Source of the DNA: Cohnella hashimotonis
GTDB taxonomy: Bacteria; Bacillota; Bacilli; Paenibacillales; Paenibacillaceae
Assembly (NCBI RefSeq): GCF_030014955.1
Contig: NZ_JAGRPV010000001.1
Location: 1,736,001-1,800,000, forward strand
Direction of reading: 5' to 3'
Length of the DNA: 64,000 bases
Shown here: positions 16,871 through 26,052 of the stretch, piece after piece
How the letters are laid out: each line of letters starts with the position of its first letter
Position numbering within the stretch: the stretch's first letter is position 1
Program-made: the position numbers and the translations under genes
Notes under the pieces: model-generated
What the model was told of the DNA's origin: nothing
What the model saw: the letters and a program-made list of their open reading frames with translations, nothing else
Database searches by the model: none

Positions 16871-18661
16871 ATGAAGCTGGCGGCTTTTCGAAGGCGGATT
16901 TCGCCCAGATTGAACATGCAAGGGAAGATTTTTATCGCATTTGCCCTGGTTACGCTGCTGTCCATCGTATCCGTGACGGGCATCGTTTACGTGAACATGC
17001 GCGATACGATCAAGCAAAATGCGGTCACCTCGGTGCTGGACAGCATCCGTCAGGCGGATGAATCGCTCAATATTATGCTGCAGGAAATCGACCGGCTGAA
17101 CACGGTCGTCGTGTCCAACAAATACGCCGTCATCGACACGATCATGAGCCCGAGCGAGGAGATCAGCTATGAATGGTTTCAGGAGCAGAAGCTGATCACC
17201 GGTTTTCTCTCGGGGCTTATCGATTATAAGCCCTATATTTCGCGAATCGCCGTCGTTGGGCTGAACGGGAAGGTGTTTTTTTCCGGCAGTCCTTGGATCG
17301 ACCGTACGTTCCTGGAGACGCCGACGATGGACTTTATTCTGCGCAACGGCTCGCGTCATGCTTATTTTAAGCCGGTGGGGACGGCTGACGCCATTACGGT
17401 CGGGCGCGAGATCCGATATAATCGCGAGGCGATCGGGGTCGTGATGGTGGATCTGAATTATGATTTTATCAAAAAAACGTATGCGGTAAAGCCGACTGCG
17501 GACAGTCTGCTGTACGTCCTGGACGAGCAGGACGAATTCGTCTACGCGACCGAGTCTGCGCCTTCCTCCGCGCCATCGAACGAAACCTTGGTCAGCGTCA
17601 AGCAGCGATTCGCCGGTGCGGGAGATGCTGCCGAAATGAAAATCGACGGAAGATCTTACATCGTCGTCCGCCGTCAATCCGCATATACGGGATGGACGAC
17701 GCTGGCGCTGATCCCGATGGACTCGCTGCTCAGCGAATCCACGAGAATCCGCAATCTGATGATCGAAGTATCGCTCATCGTATTTGCCGTCGTCCTGATT
17801 GGCTCGCTTCAGATGTCCTCCCGCACGACCATCGACATCAGGAGGCTGAAGTCGATGATGACCCGGGTCAAAGACGGCAATCTATCCTTTCCCAAAACCG
17901 AGATCAGAACCAAGGACGAGATCGGCGAACTCTACCATGTCTTTATCAACATGGTGGAGGAGCTGAAGCGGCTGATGGAAGATATCCGGAACAGCGAGAA
18001 AAAGAAGCGCGAAGCGGAATTGACCGCGCTGCAGGCGCAAATCAGGCCCCATTTTCTCTACAATTCGCTCAATACGATCAAATACCTGGCCAAGCTCAAC
18101 GGGGTGCCCAACATTGAAGAGGCGTCGGGCGCGTTGATCGAGCTGATGCGGGGCGTATTGGGCAACGCCAATGAATTTCTCTCGGTACGGGAGGAATTGA
18201 ACTATGTGGCCAGCTACGTCGCGCTCGAAAAATACAAGTTCATGGAGCCGATCAAGCTGCAAACGCAAATCGAGGACGACGAATTGCTGGCGTGCCCGGT
18301 ACTCAAGCTGATGATCCAGCCGCTGGTGGAAAATGCGATCGTTCATGGCGTCGGTCCGTCCGGAGGCGTCGTGCTCATTCGCGTCTTTGCGGAACAGGGA
18401 GACCTCAAGATCGAAGTGACCGACAACGGCAAAGGCATGACGCAGGAACGCATGGATATGCTCCTGGGAGAGCCGGACGCCTCGGAGCAGCCGTCCCGCT
18501 TCTCCGGCATGGGCGTGCGCAACGTGCATGAGCGGATCAATCGGATGTACGGCGAGCCGTACGGCGTGAAGCTATACAGCGAGCCGGGTCTGTACACGAC
18601 GGCGGAAGTTCGTTTCCCCTTGCTCGGACAGACGGATCAATCATGGAAAGAGGAGCGTTGA
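16871..18661 (+). CDS. YesM-type sensor histidine kinase
   Basis: This 596-residue membrane kinase has TM1 at about 18-41, an extracellular Cache-like sensor (about 42-297), TM2 at 298-314, a HAMP-like linker (about 316-370), the His_kinase domain with phospho-acceptor His394 in QIRPHFLYNSLNTIKYL, and an ATPase domain with PLVENAIVHGV, DNGKGM and GMGVRNVHERI. This layout is typical of Paenibacillus kinases encoded next to sugar ABC transporters. The start is ATG at 16871 with AAAGGAG upstream. It is followed after 3 bp by its response regulator. The ligand is not known; the context suggests an oligosaccharide. Confidence 0.93.
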   Translation: MKLAAFRRRISPRLNMQGKIFIAFALVTLLSIVSVTGIVYVNMRDTIKQNAVTSVLDSIRQADESLNIMLQEIDRLNTVVVSNKYAVIDTIMSPSEEISYEWFQEQKLITGFLSGLIDYKPYISRIAVVGLNGKVFFSGSPWIDRTFLETPTMDFILRNGSRHAYFKPVGTADAITVGREIRYNREAIGVVMVDLNYDFIKKTYAVKPTADSLLYVLDEQDEFVYATESAPSSAPSNETLVSVKQRFAGAGDAAEMKIDGRSYIVVRRQSAYTGWTTLALIPMDSLLSESTRIRNLMIEVSLIVFAVVLIGSLQMSSRTTIDIRRLKSMMTRVKDGNLSFPKTEIRTKDEIGELYHVFINMVEELKRLMEDIRNSEKKKREAELTALQAQIRPHFLYNSLNTIKYLAKLNGVPNIEEASGALIELMRGVLGNANEFLSVREELNYVASYVALEKYKFMEPIKLQTQIEDDELLACPVLKLMIQPLVENAIVHGVGPSGGVVLIRVFAEQGDLKIEVTDNGKGMTQERMDMLLGEPDASEQPSRFSGMGVRNVHERINRMYGEPYGVKLYSEPGLYTTAEVRFPLLGQTDQSWKEER

Positions 18662-18664
18662 GCC

Positions 18665-20272
18665 ATGTTTCGAGTGCTGCTTGTAGACGACGAGCCGTTG
18701 GTGCGCCATCACCTGGCGACGCTTCTGGATTGGAATAAAGAAGGATTCGAATTGAGCGGCGAAGCGCATACCGGCGCCATGGCGCTGGCTTCGATCGGAA
18801 GATCGGCGCCTGATGTCGCGATCATCGACGTGAACATGCCGGAGATGAACGGCGTAGAGCTCAATCGAACGATTAAAGAAAAGCATCCGTCCGTGCGGAC
18901 GATCATGCTGAGCAGCTACGACGATTACGACTACGTGCGCGAATGCCTGAAGGACGGCGCCGTCGATTATCTGTTAAAGCACCGGCTGAATGAGACGGCC
19001 CTTCTGGCGGTATTGAACAAAGCGGTCGAGATACGGCCTTTGGACGATCGGCAGCGCGGGGAAAATACCGGAGAGGAAGTGGCCGAGGATCGGGAAAATC
19101 CCGCGGTCATAAGAGATTTTCTTGCGGACTTGGCGAGAGGGAGGCCGGAGGCGGCGTCAAATTTGGAGGCCGAGGCAGGTCGACACGGAATGTTCCGGGG
19201 GGCGATCCGCTATGTGGCGGCCGCCGTGCAGATCGTGTCTTTCAGGCTGTTGACGGAGTCTTACAGCGACGTGCAGACGAATCGGCTTGCGCAGCAGGCC
19301 GTCGATATCATGCAGCAGAGTCTCGGAGACATGCGCGAGCGGATCGTGGCATATGCGGAGGATGGACGCTTGATCGTCTTGTTCGCGTTCAAGGAACGGA
19401 GCGAGCATATCGTCGCCGGCGAAGTCGGGAGAATGATCGCGAAGCTTCAGCATGCGCTCGAGTTATTGCTGAATCTCAAGTGCATGGCCGCGCCCGGTTA
19501 TATTTGCGGCAACCTGGCGCAGTTTGCCGCCAGCTATGGCGCCGCGGTACGGGCGCTCGACGCTTCGCCGTCCTCGGAGCGGCCAAGCTTGTTCAACGGG
19601 CGCGTGTCGCTGACGATCGAGGAGCAGAAGGACCTTTTGCTCTCGATCGAGCGCTTGGACAAGGAAGGCATGCATCAGCTGCTCGCCTCCGTGTTTTCTT
19701 CCGTGCGCGGACAGCCCGTTCATTCCCAGACCGTTCAGATGATCGTCAGCGAGCTTCTTCATACCGGAGACAAAGCCGTCAAGAAGTGGATGCCGACTTT
19801 GTCGTCCGAAGCGATCAAGAGCGAGCTGCCGTCCCGCGCCGATCTCGGAAAAATCGCCGAGCTCGCCGAGTTGGAGCTGTGGCTCCAATCCTACTATGCC
19901 GGATTGCTCAAGCTGCTGAAGCGCCAACGCGCGAACGGGCCTTACTCCCGGCATGTATCGCAGGCGATCGAGCTGATTCTTGAAAAGTATCAAGGCTATA
20001 TTACGCTGGAGCTGGCAGCCGGCGCGATCGGCCTCAATCCGTCTTATTTAAGCCGGATATTCAAAGAGGAGACGCATGCGACTTTTTCTGAATATTTGAA
20101 CCGCGTGCGGATCGACGTCAGCTGCAAGCTGCTGGAGAGCGGCCGGTATTCGATCAAACAGATCAGCACGCAGGCGGGCTTTGCCAACTACAATTACTTT
20201 TTCAAGGTGTTCAAGGAAATGAAGGGCGTGACCCCGCAAGCCTATCTGAACGGCGACCGAACCGTCAAATAA
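18665..20272 (+). CDS. AraC-type response regulator
   Basis: This 535-residue regulator has an N-terminal receiver domain (DDE at 8-10, phospho-acceptor Asp55 in IIDVNMPEMNG, and the SSYDDYDYVRECL segment usual for the YesN type). It also has a long middle region and a C-terminal AraC helix-turn-helix domain (about 430-530, ITLELAAGAIGLNPSYLSRIF and IKQISTQAGFANYNYFFKVF). GAGGAGCG lies 11 bases before the ATG, inside the end of the kinase gene. It forms a two-component pair with the kinase just upstream, and probably activates the promoter of the solute-binding protein operon that follows. Its own binding sites were not identified. Confidence 0.93.
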   Translation: MFRVLLVDDEPLVRHHLATLLDWNKEGFELSGEAHTGAMALASIGRSAPDVAIIDVNMPEMNGVELNRTIKEKHPSVRTIMLSSYDDYDYVRECLKDGAVDYLLKHRLNETALLAVLNKAVEIRPLDDRQRGENTGEEVAEDRENPAVIRDFLADLARGRPEAASNLEAEAGRHGMFRGAIRYVAAAVQIVSFRLLTESYSDVQTNRLAQQAVDIMQQSLGDMRERIVAYAEDGRLIVLFAFKERSEHIVAGEVGRMIAKLQHALELLLNLKCMAAPGYICGNLAQFAASYGAAVRALDASPSSERPSLFNGRVSLTIEEQKDLLLSIERLDKEGMHQLLASVFSSVRGQPVHSQTVQMIVSELLHTGDKAVKKWMPTLSSEAIKSELPSRADLGKIAELAELELWLQSYYAGLLKLLKRQRANGPYSRHVSQAIELILEKYQGYITLELAAGAIGLNPSYLSRIFKEETHATFSEYLNRVRIDVSCKLLESGRYSIKQISTQAGFANYNYFFKVFKEMKGVTPQAYLNGDRTVK

Positions 20273-20299
20273 GTGGAGTGAAAAGTCATAATATTGCAA

Positions 20300-20353
20300 T
20301 TGGCAGCGTTTGCAGCGCGCTTACAATGAAAACACGCCGGTAAAACGCTTACA
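20300..20353 (+). promoter_or_regulatory. Promoter of the glycan-uptake operon with two cre-like sites
   Basis: TTGGCA (20300-20305) and TACAAT (20322-20327), 16 bases apart, form a promoter. TGGCAGCGTTTGCA (20301-20314) overlaps the -35 box, and the minus-strand TGTAAGCGTTTTAC (20340-20353) lies just past the expected start near 20334. Both resemble the catabolite-responsive element around its CG core. Repression by CcpA or a LacI-type regulator is a reasonable inference. Confidence 0.55.
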
Positions 20354-20397
20354 ACGTCGGTTCGGTGAAAAACACATTAAGCGGAGGTCATAGAGGT

Positions 20398-21984
20398 ATG
20401 CGTAAAAACTGGAAAAGCTACGCGATCGGCACGATGGTCGCGTCCAGTCTGGCGCTCGCCGGGTGCAGCTCGAATTCCGGCGCAAGCGGAGGTGCAGAGC
20501 CGGCTGCTTCGACTAGCAGTGCCGTAAAAGCAAGCGGATTCCCGATCGTGGATCAGCCGATCAAGCTGAAGATGTTCACTCGGACCGCGCCCGTTAACGG
20601 ACCGTTCAAGGATATGCCGGTGTTCCAGGAATACGAGAAAATGAGCAACGTTCAGGTGGAATTCACCGAAGCGCCGACGGACGGATTTCAAGAGAAGAAA
20701 AATCTGCTCTTCGCGTCCAACGAGCTGCCCGACGCTCTCTACCGATCGGGACTCTCGCAGCTCGAGGCGACGCGATACGGAGCGGCCGGCCAGTTGATTC
20801 CTTTGGAGAACCTGATCGATCAGTACGCGCCGAACCTGAAGCAGCTGATGGATCAATATCCGGAGATTCGCGCGGGGATCACGACGCCGGAAGGCCATAT
20901 CTACGCCATTCCGGGCATCGTCACCCTGGACGCCGCCCGCACGGACAAGAAGTGGATCAATCAGGCGTGGCTGAAAAAGCTGAACTTGAAGATGCCGGAG
21001 ACGACGGACGACTTGTACAACGTGCTCGTCGCCTTCAGGGACCAAGACCCGAACGGAAACGGCAAAAAAGACGAGCTGCCGATGACCGCCCGCGCTCCGG
21101 TAGCCGGCCAGGGACTGCCTATACTCGCGATGATGAGCGGGTCGTTCGGTCTGGATTTGCAGTTCGGCTACAACATTAATCTTGAGAACGATAAAGTGAA
21201 TATTTGGATGGGCAACGACCGGAACAAAGAAATGCTCATGTATTTGAACAAGCTTTATAAGGAAAAGCTGCTCGATCCCGAGATGTTTTCGCAGAAGGAA
21301 GCGGATTATCTGGCCAAGCAAGGATCGGGCAATACCGGATTTTTCTTCGATCAAACGAATAATAACTTCTTGTCGATCCAGGATCAGTATACCGGCATCG
21401 CTCCGCTGAAAGGTCCGCACGGCGATCAGCTGCAGAGCCAAGGTGCGCCGGTCGCGCGGGATTTCGGGGCATTCGCCATCACGTCCGTCAACAAATATCC
21501 GGAAGTCACAATGCGCTGGATCGATTACTTCTATAGCGACGAGGGATCCACGCTGCTGCGATTCGGCAGAGAGGGCGAGAACTACGAAGTGAAGGACGGT
21601 ATTCCATACTACACCAAGGCATTCATCGACTCGGGCAACCAGTCGAAGCTCACGCCTTACGCCGGCGGCGGCGCGCCGCACCTCATCAGCGAAAAGGTCG
21701 CCTCCTTCATCAACCCGCCGCAAGTGCAGGAAGCGCAAAAGAAGCTTGATCCGTTCATGCCGAAGGTCCGCTACGCGGCGCCGATGTTCGACGAAGCGAC
21801 CGCGCAAAAGGTAAACATCCTGCGCAACGATCTTGACAAGTACTACGAGGAGCAGAGCACGAAGTTCATCGCCGGCGCGCTCAGCTTCGACAAGTGGGAT
21901 GAATTCCAGGCGACGCTGAAAAAGCTGAAGATCGACGAGCTGCAGCAGATCTACCAGGACGCCTACGATAAGATGAAAAAGTAA
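20398..21984 (+). CDS. Extracellular solute-binding lipoprotein of a sugar ABC importer
   Basis: This 528-residue protein starts at ATG 20398, with GGAGG 10 bases ahead; an upstream GTG at 20365 is less likely. The N-terminus is a lipoprotein signal with lipobox LALAGC, so Cys23 is lipidated. The body is of the LplA/YtcQ-like solute-binding type common in Paenibacillus. A calcium-loop-like motif, DQDPNGNGKKDE (about 208-219), is characteristic of this group. It is followed by two permease genes of matching type, LplB-like and YtcP-like; the ATPase is not encoded here and is probably a shared MsmX-like protein. The substrate is inferred to be an oligosaccharide released from the glycan cut by the neighbouring enzymes. 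Confidence 0.92.
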   Translation: MRKNWKSYAIGTMVASSLALAGCSSNSGASGGAEPAASTSSAVKASGFPIVDQPIKLKMFTRTAPVNGPFKDMPVFQEYEKMSNVQVEFTEAPTDGFQEKKNLLFASNELPDALYRSGLSQLEATRYGAAGQLIPLENLIDQYAPNLKQLMDQYPEIRAGITTPEGHIYAIPGIVTLDAARTDKKWINQAWLKKLNLKMPETTDDLYNVLVAFRDQDPNGNGKKDELPMTARAPVAGQGLPILAMMSGSFGLDLQFGYNINLENDKVNIWMGNDRNKEMLMYLNKLYKEKLLDPEMFSQKEADYLAKQGSGNTGFFFDQTNNNFLSIQDQYTGIAPLKGPHGDQLQSQGAPVARDFGAFAITSVNKYPEVTMRWIDYFYSDEGSTLLRFGREGENYEVKDGIPYYTKAFIDSGNQSKLTPYAGGGAPHLISEKVASFINPPQVQEAQKKLDPFMPKVRYAAPMFDEATAQKVNILRNDLDKYYEEQSTKFIAGALSFDKWDEFQATLKKLKIDELQQIYQDAYDKMKK

Positions 21985-22030
21985 TCCTGGCTTAGGCTTC
22001 CTCGAAAAGCGAGCAGAAGAAGAACGGAGT

Positions 22031-22075
22031 CCTCTCTTCGGACGAACGTGCCCGCAAGGGAAGTCCGGAGAGAGG
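22031..22075 (+). other. Stable hairpin between binding-protein and permease genes
   Basis: CCTCTCTTCGGAC (22031-22043) pairs with GTCCGGAGAGAGG (22063-22075), 13 bp with one G-T pair. An inner CCC-GCAA-GGG hairpin is at 22051-22060. There is no T-tract, so it is not a normal terminator. Such hairpins often protect the 3' end of an abundant binding-protein transcript. Confidence 0.65.
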
Positions 22076-22105
22076 CATCCTCCGCTCAGATAGGAGTAGA
22101 TACGC

Positions 22106-23068
22106 ATGGAGAGCGTGCAACCCAAAGCGGCCGCCGCAGCGACCGTCAGCCGCAAGCGGCAGGGCAGCGGACTGCTGAGACGGATGGCCAAACGGTATGA
22201 TTTGTACCTGATGCTCCTTTTGCCGATCGCCTGGTATTTGATATTCAACTACGGGCCGTTGTACGGGCTGCAGATCGCGTTCAAAAATTTCAATCCGGGC
22301 AAGGGCATCGCGGGCAGCGAATGGGTGGGCTTCGAGCATTTTCAGCGGTTTTTCGAATCGTATTACTTTAAGAGATTGCTGTGGAATACGTTATCCATTA
22401 ACCTGTTCTCCCTGCTGATCGCGTTCCCGGTGCCGATCCTGCTGGCATTGATCGTGAACGAGCTTCGCAGCAAGTCCTTCGGCAAATGGCTGCAGAACAT
22501 TACCTTTATCCCGCACTTCATGTCGGTCGTCGTCATCGTAGGCATCCTCTCGGTCTTTCTGTCTCCGAGCACCGGACCTGTCAACAAACTGATCGAGTGG
22601 CTCGGGGGGGAGCCTGTCCGCTTCATGGAGTCCGTGGGCTGGTTCAAGACGATCTTCATCAGTTCGAATATCTGGCAGAATATGGGCTGGCAGTCGATCA
22701 TCTATATCGCGGCGCTCAGCGGCGTGAATCCTCAGCTGTACGAGGCGGCGAAGATGGACGGAGCTTCCAGGCTGCGGCGAATATGGCATGTCTCCTTGCC
22801 GGGGATCGTGCCGGTCATCGTCATTTTGCTTATATTGGATATCGGCCACTTCATGGATGTCGGATTCGAGAAAATACTGCTCATGCAGAACAACCTGAAT
22901 CTCGAAACGAGCGACGTCATCTCGACGTTCGTCTACACGACAGGCATCCTCAAGGGCGAATACAGCTATACCGCGGCGATCGGTCTGTTCAACTCGCTGA
23001 TCAATCTGACGCTCCTGCTGCTCGTGAACCGGTTCGCGCGCAAGACCGCGGAGACGAGTCTATGGTAA
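22106..23068 (+). CDS. ABC importer permease, LplB-like
   Basis: This 320-residue inner-membrane protein has about six hydrophobic helices, the first at about 33-54 (LYLMLLLPIAWYLIFNYGP). The cytoplasmic EAA loop that contacts the ATPase is YEAAKMDGASRLRRIWHVSLP in essence, at about 212-232. The N-terminus is extended and charged. ATG at 22106 follows TAGGAG. It is the first of two permeases behind the solute-binding lipoprotein gene, separated from it by 121 bp that hold a stable hairpin. It is confidently a carbohydrate-type (CUT1) permease of the LplB type. Confidence 0.93.
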   Translation: MESVQPKAAAAATVSRKRQGSGLLRRMAKRYDLYLMLLLPIAWYLIFNYGPLYGLQIAFKNFNPGKGIAGSEWVGFEHFQRFFESYYFKRLLWNTLSINLFSLLIAFPVPILLALIVNELRSKSFGKWLQNITFIPHFMSVVVIVGILSVFLSPSTGPVNKLIEWLGGEPVRFMESVGWFKTIFISSNIWQNMGWQSIIYIAALSGVNPQLYEAAKMDGASRLRRIWHVSLPGIVPVIVILLILDIGHFMDVGFEKILLMQNNLNLETSDVISTFVYTTGILKGEYSYTAAIGLFNSLINLTLLLLVNRFARKTAETSLW

Positions 23069-23083
23069 AGGAGGCAACTTGCG

Positions 23084-23977
23084 ATGGCTAGACCAACGAC
23101 CGTTAAAAGCGCATCGGACGGCCGCGTATTCGACATTGTCGTGAACGTCTTCGCCGTGCTGATCATCCTCGTCGTCTTGTATCCGCTGATCTTCGTCGTC
23201 AGCGCTTCGTTCAGCGATCCGGCCAAGGTGCTCGGCGGAGAGGTGTGGCTGCTGCCCAAGGGGTTCACGCTGGCCGCCTACGAGAACATCCTGCACAACG
23301 GGAAAATCTGGACGGGCTACCGCAATACGATCTTTTACGCCGCGGCCGGCACGCTCATCAATATGATCATGACCGTTCTGGCGGCCTATCCGCTGTCGAG
23401 GCCGGATCTTCCGGGACGCAGGCTGCTCATGGTGATCATTACACTTACGATGTTTTTTAACGGAGGCCTCATTCCTACTTATATGCTTGTCAAAAACCTG
23501 CATATGGTCGATACGGTTTGGGCGCTGCTCGTACCCGGCGCGATCGCCACTTACAATCTGATCGTCATGCGCACGTACTTTCAGGCCAGCATTCCCTGGG
23601 AGCTGCAGGAGGCCGCCCACATGGACGGCTGCTCGAACTGGCGGCTGCTCTGGAATATCATCCTGCCTCTGTCCAAGCCGATTCTGGCGGTCATGGTGTT
23701 GTTTTACGCGGTCGGTCACTGGAACTCTTTTTTTAACGCACTCATCTATATTCGCCGGGAATCGCTCTACCCGCTGCAGCTCGTGCTGCGCGAGATTCTG
23801 ATGATCAGCCAAAGCGACGCGGTGGACGCCAGCGTCGGGATCGAGGACAAAATCCTGCTCGCCGAGAGCATCAAGTACGCGGTCATCATCGTATCCAGCC
23901 TGCCGGTGCTGGTCATGTATCCTTTTGTCCAGCGGCACTTCGTCAAGGGCGTCATGATCGGATCGATCAAAGGTTGA
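23084..23977 (+). CDS. ABC importer permease, YtcP-like
   Basis: This 297-residue inner-membrane protein is the second permease of the importer. Hydrophobic segments start at about 16-38 (VVNVFAVLIILVVLYPLIF). It carries the EAA loop LQEAAHMDGCSNWRLLWNIILP in pieces (QEAAHMDGCSNWRLL at about 172-186) and ends with the typical HFVKGVMIGSIKG. AAGGAGG is 8 bases ahead of the ATG, 15 bp after the first permease. The pair has the usual CUT1 layout. It is probably co-transcribed with the GH51 gene 41 bp downstream. Confidence 0.93.
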   Translation: MARPTTVKSASDGRVFDIVVNVFAVLIILVVLYPLIFVVSASFSDPAKVLGGEVWLLPKGFTLAAYENILHNGKIWTGYRNTIFYAAAGTLINMIMTVLAAYPLSRPDLPGRRLLMVIITLTMFFNGGLIPTYMLVKNLHMVDTVWALLVPGAIATYNLIVMRTYFQASIPWELQEAAHMDGCSNWRLLWNIILPLSKPILAVMVLFYAVGHWNSFFNALIYIRRESLYPLQLVLREILMISQSDAVDASVGIEDKILLAESIKYAVIIVSSLPVLVMYPFVQRHFVKGVMIGSIKG

Positions 23978-24018
23978 AGACGCAATGAACCATTAATCAC
24001 GTTCTATGGAGGCCGACC

Positions 24019-26052
24019 TTGAAAAAGAATGCAACGATATCGATCGACTGCAGCAGACCGAGCGACCATACGGTTAACCCTTATCTATTCGGACATTTCG
24101 TCGAGGACATACGCGATCATATGGACGCGATGCTCGCTTTCCCGCTGAAGGACATGGACTTCGAGAGCGAGGCGGAGGAAAAGCAAGCGGTCTCCGGCCG
24201 CTGGCGCGCCTATACGAACGGGAAAAACACGCAGTACGCCCTCGAGGCGTCCGCCCAGCGGCATTCGGGACGCGCTCAGCGTATCCGACTGCTGAGCGAC
24301 GACGAGGCCTATGCCGGCATCGCGCAGAAGGCGGCGCTCAAGGGACCGATCGCATACGCGGTCAAGCTGGTCGCACGCGCTTCCGTCGAGCTGCGCTATT
24401 TGCTCGTCGAGGCGGTCGACCGGCGTACGGAGGCGTCGCTCGGCAGCGTCCGCATCGACTTGGCCAGCCACAACTGGCGCGAATACGAAGCGCGGCTGCC
24501 GGTCTCGGGCGCCTGCGCCGACGCGGAGATTCGCGTGTACGTACCTGCCTCGCATCCGAGGTGGATCGATCACGTGTCTACCGGCATGCTGTGGATCGAT
24601 CACGTGTCCCTGCTCCCCGAGGACAGCGTCGGCATCGTGAAGCGGGAAGTCGTGGAGATGACGCGCGACCTGAACGCGGGCATGATGAGGCTCGCAGGCA
24701 ACTACATCAGCGCCTACCACTGGGAGCACGGCGTAGGTCCCGCGCTCGAGCGGCCCGTCATGTACAACGAGGCGTGGGGCGGTTGGACGAGCAAGTACTT
24801 CGGAACGGACGAATTCATCGGCTTCTGCAAGGCGCTTGGGGTAGAGCCGCTCATCTGCGTGAACGACGGCTCTGGCACGCCGGAGGAAGCCGCGCAGTGG
24901 GTCGAATACTGCAACGGCGGGATCGACACTCCGATGGGCGCTCTGCGGGCCGCCAACGGGTATCCCGAGCCATACCGTGTCCGCTATTGGGAGATCGGCA
25001 ACGAAGTATGGGGGCAGTGGCAGGTCGGCACCTGCTCCGCCGAGCGATTCGGCGAGCGCTGCGTCGCCTTCGCGCAGGCGATGAAGGCGGCGGACCCTTC
25101 CCTCGCGCTGATGGCCTGCGGCCATACCGACCAGGACTGGAACCGGGCCGTACTCGACATCGCGGGCGAGCATATCGACTATTTGACGCTGCATCTGTAT
25201 CACGGCTACGGACGCTTCGGCATGAACCGGGAGACGCCGGCCGAGGAACGGTACAAGGCAATGGCTGCCTTCTCCGAATGGACGCGGTCGGATATCGGGC
25301 GGACGGCGGCGCAGATCGCCGCGAATCCGAAGCACGCCCATATCAAGCTGGCGATCACCGAGTACAACACGATGTATTATCCGAATACGATCCGCAAGGG
25401 ATTGCCCGAGGAGCATACGCTCGGCGCGGCGGTCGCCAACGCCGCCAATCTGAACGAGATGCTGCGCGCGAGCGACCTGGTTCAGATCGGCAGCTTCTCC
25501 GATCTTGTGAACGGCTGGCTCGGCGGCTGCATTCGCGTCGGCGACTACTATGCGGATCAATACTGCGGCAAAGAGGCGGGCTGGAGCGGTCTGCCCCTGA
25601 CCGTATACGGCACGCCGACTTATGAAGTGATGAAGCTGTACGCGGGCAGCGACATCAGCCGCATGCTGCCGGTCGATACTGTCTGCGGCAGCTTTTCCGT
25701 CCAATCTCCCAAGCCGGCGCCATTCGCACTGGACGTCCTGCCGGACCTGGACGTCGCGGCTTGCGCGAACGAGGACGGTACCGTCGTTACCGTATTTATC
25801 GTAAACCGCAGCCTGGAAGAGGTCAGGACGGAGCTTCGTCTGGACGACTTCGCGGCTTCGGACGCGACTTCGCTGCACGAGATCACCGGCGATTCGGCAG
25901 ACGAGATCAACTCCGTATTCGAGCCGGCGAAGATCGCTTGCACGACCCGGGTCATATCCGCCGCCGAATGGCAGAGCGGATATCCACTGCGTCCGTCGTC
26001 GGTGTATGCCCTTAAGATCGCGACCAAGACCGGCAAGGGAGGCGCCGAATGA
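24019..26052 (+). CDS. Alpha-L-arabinofuranosidase, GH51
   Basis: This 677-residue glycosidase removes terminal alpha-L-arabinofuranosyl groups. The acid/base is Glu329 in YWEIGNEVWGQW and the nucleophile Glu448 in LAITEYNTMYY, both typical of GH51. It is longer than common intracellular GH51 enzymes (about 500 residues) because residues about 60-200 form an inserted beta-rich, carbohydrate-binding-like region. The C-terminal beta-sandwich follows (about 560-670). No signal peptide is seen, so it acts in the cytoplasm on imported oligosaccharides. It starts with TTG at 24019, and GGAGG is 6 bases ahead. The stop overlaps the GH2 start as ATGA. An endo-acting or non-arabinose role is less likely. 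Confidence 0.92.
   Translation: MKKNATISIDCSRPSDHTVNPYLFGHFVEDIRDHMDAMLAFPLKDMDFESEAEEKQAVSGRWRAYTNGKNTQYALEASAQRHSGRAQRIRLLSDDEAYAGIAQKAALKGPIAYAVKLVARASVELRYLLVEAVDRRTEASLGSVRIDLASHNWREYEARLPVSGACADAEIRVYVPASHPRWIDHVSTGMLWIDHVSLLPEDSVGIVKREVVEMTRDLNAGMMRLAGNYISAYHWEHGVGPALERPVMYNEAWGGWTSKYFGTDEFIGFCKALGVEPLICVNDGSGTPEEAAQWVEYCNGGIDTPMGALRAANGYPEPYRVRYWEIGNEVWGQWQVGTCSAERFGERCVAFAQAMKAADPSLALMACGHTDQDWNRAVLDIAGEHIDYLTLHLYHGYGRFGMNRETPAEERYKAMAAFSEWTRSDIGRTAAQIAANPKHAHIKLAITEYNTMYYPNTIRKGLPEEHTLGAAVANAANLNEMLRASDLVQIGSFSDLVNGWLGGCIRVGDYYADQYCGKEAGWSGLPLTVYGTPTYEVMKLYAGSDISRMLPVDTVCGSFSVQSPKPAPFALDVLPDLDVAACANEDGTVVTVFIVNRSLEEVRTELRLDDFAASDATSLHEITGDSADEINSVFEPAKIACTTRVISAAEWQSGYPLRPSSVYALKIATKTGKGGAE

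Noticed and set aside
20377..22248. 623-codon minus-strand ORF
   Set aside because: It is fully antisense to the solute-binding lipoprotein gene; long antisense frames are common at this base composition.
24085..25878. 597-codon minus-strand ORF
   Set aside because: It mirrors the GH51 gene, which has catalytic motifs; the antisense product has none.
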